A DNA stretch of 55,856 bases from RZYY01 sp036794825 (GTDB lineage Bacteria; Bacteroidota; Bacteroidia; Bacteroidales; 4484-276): NCBI GenBank assembly GCA_036794825.1, contig DAIRGA010000033.1:1-55856 (forward strand). The letters are read 5' to 3'. Position numbers and translations under genes: made by a program. The notes beneath the pieces were generated by a model. It saw only the letters and a program-made list of their open reading frames with translations. It was not told where the DNA came from and searched no databases. This document shows positions 55,269 through 55,856 of the stretch, piece by piece. Each line of letters opens with the position of its first letter. Positions within the stretch are counted from its first letter, which is position 1.

Positions 55269-55618
55269 GCGATAGTATCGCTCTAAGCGATCCTATCGCT
55301 AAACAGGGAAACCTGCCGGTGGTAGTCAGAGAATGGCTGAGAGCCATACTATGACAATAAAACAGCCGGAGCATCGCTGCCCCGGCTGTTTGTTTTGATT
55401 GCGATAGTATCGCTTTAAGCGATCCTATCGCTAAACAGAGAAACCAGCCGGTAGAATGGCTGAGAGCCATACTATGACAATAAAACAGCCGGAGCGTCGC
55501 TGCCCCGGCTGTTGTTTTGATTGCGATTGTATCACTCCAAGTGATCCTGTTGCTAAATAAAAGCGATATGTTGCCATGAGTAGCGATAGGATCGCCGGAA
55601 GCGATACTATCGCTGCTG
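55269..55618. repeat. second copy of the hairpin array
   Basis: The same A, B and C hairpins as at 47304-47571 occur here, with one extra unit: hairpin A at 55360 and 55484 (period 124 bp), B at 55269, 55396 and, diverged, near 55519, and the terminal B-like hairpin directly before the stop codon at 55621. The AT-rich stretch 55095-55260 before it holds no gene. Confidence 0.85.
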
Positions 55619-55620
55619 GT

Positions 55621-55856
55621 TTACATCACCACAATCCTCCTGGTTACGATTTCTCCCTTCACATCGAGCCTTAGCACGTACATCCCCGGCTTGAAGTTGC
55701 TCAGGTCGAGGACGGCCTCGCTGCCGGTGAAGTGGTTCTGCTGGATCAGGCGGCCATCCATGTCGGTGAGCTGGTAGCTGACTTTGCCTTCGTTTTCGGG
55801 GATGGAGACGATTGCGTAATCATCGGCGGGGTTGGGATATACCTCAACCTGCTGCG
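55621..55856 (-). CDS. C-terminal end of a T9SS cargo protein (partial)
   Basis: This reads the last 77 residues of a protein running off the window. It has 'QQVEVYPNPADDY' and ends 'KGEIVTRRIVVM', almost identical to the C-terminus of the giant protein ending at 47575. It is a T9SS type A sorting domain. The downstream hairpin array is also shared, so gene end and array were duplicated as one block. The rest of the protein cannot be inferred. Confidence 0.85.
   Translation of the reverse strand, partial: QQVEVYPNPADDYAIVSIPENEGKVSYQLTDMDGRLIQQNHFTGSEAVLDLSNFKPGMYVLRLDVKGEIVTRRIVVM

Overview
The window looks like a draft scaffold from an uncultured or lightly studied member of the Bacteroidota (Bacteroidales-like). 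The evidence is a SusC/SusD/SusE outer-membrane uptake locus, at least ten secreted proteins ending in the type A sorting domain of the type IX secretion system (T9SS; the '(F/Y)PNP' motif followed by about 70 residues), Bacteroidota-type promoters (-7 element TAnnTTTG), surface-export lipoprotein signals (Cys followed by acidic residues), and a TPR-containing LytS-like kinase paired with a LytTR regulator. A run of 100 N at 36448-36547 marks an assembly gap, and the window ends inside a duplicated sequence.

Layout. 0.2-3.2 kb: dnaB (-) and a threonine aldolase gene (+). 3.7-6.3 kb: a translationally coupled sensor kinase and LytTR response regulator. 6.5-22.4 kb: five consecutive plus-strand genes for large T9SS cargo proteins (a PQQ-type propeller, a mosaic adhesin-like protein, an RCC1 propeller, an Asp-box propeller and a beta-helix protein), ending at a clear terminator. 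22.5-23.1 kb: a truncated second copy of the threonine aldolase gene. 23.3-27.4 kb: a minus-strand paralogue of the mosaic adhesin, forming a 1.7-kb inverted repeat with it. 27.8-36.0 kb: a DUF4397/T9SS protein divergent from a susC-susD-susE operon. 36.1-36.7 kb: a tandem array of about 98-bp units containing the gap. 36.9-40.0 kb: a small choice-of-anchor V protein with a CxxCH motif and a prolyl oligopeptidase lipoprotein. 40.1-44.5 kb: aconitase, an SDR reductase and a ketoacyl synthase III-like enzyme. 45.1-55.9 kb: T9SS cargo including a 2395-residue protein with three phage-tail-collar domains, a broken gene upstream of it, and the 3' end of a further paralogue running off the window.

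How the parts fit. Housekeeping genes (dnaB, ltaE, acn, SDR) are islands between blocks of secreted, repeat-built surface proteins that have been shuffled by duplication: a tandem domain duplication inside one gene, a 3' segment shared by inverted paralogues, a duplicated 588-bp aldolase fragment, and a duplicated gene end with its downstream hairpin array. The SusCDE operon and its divergent neighbour probably deal with an external glycan or peptide. The kinase/regulator pair sits directly upstream of the cargo cluster, and two cargo genes share a promoter module with identical 60-bp internal spacing, so coordinated control is possible but unproven.

I did not find a complete, clearly new biological system. 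The strongest leads are the T9SS/tail-collar fusion, the ketoacyl synthase III with both the catalytic His and Asn replaced, the shared promoter module, and the recombinogenic duplicated segments.
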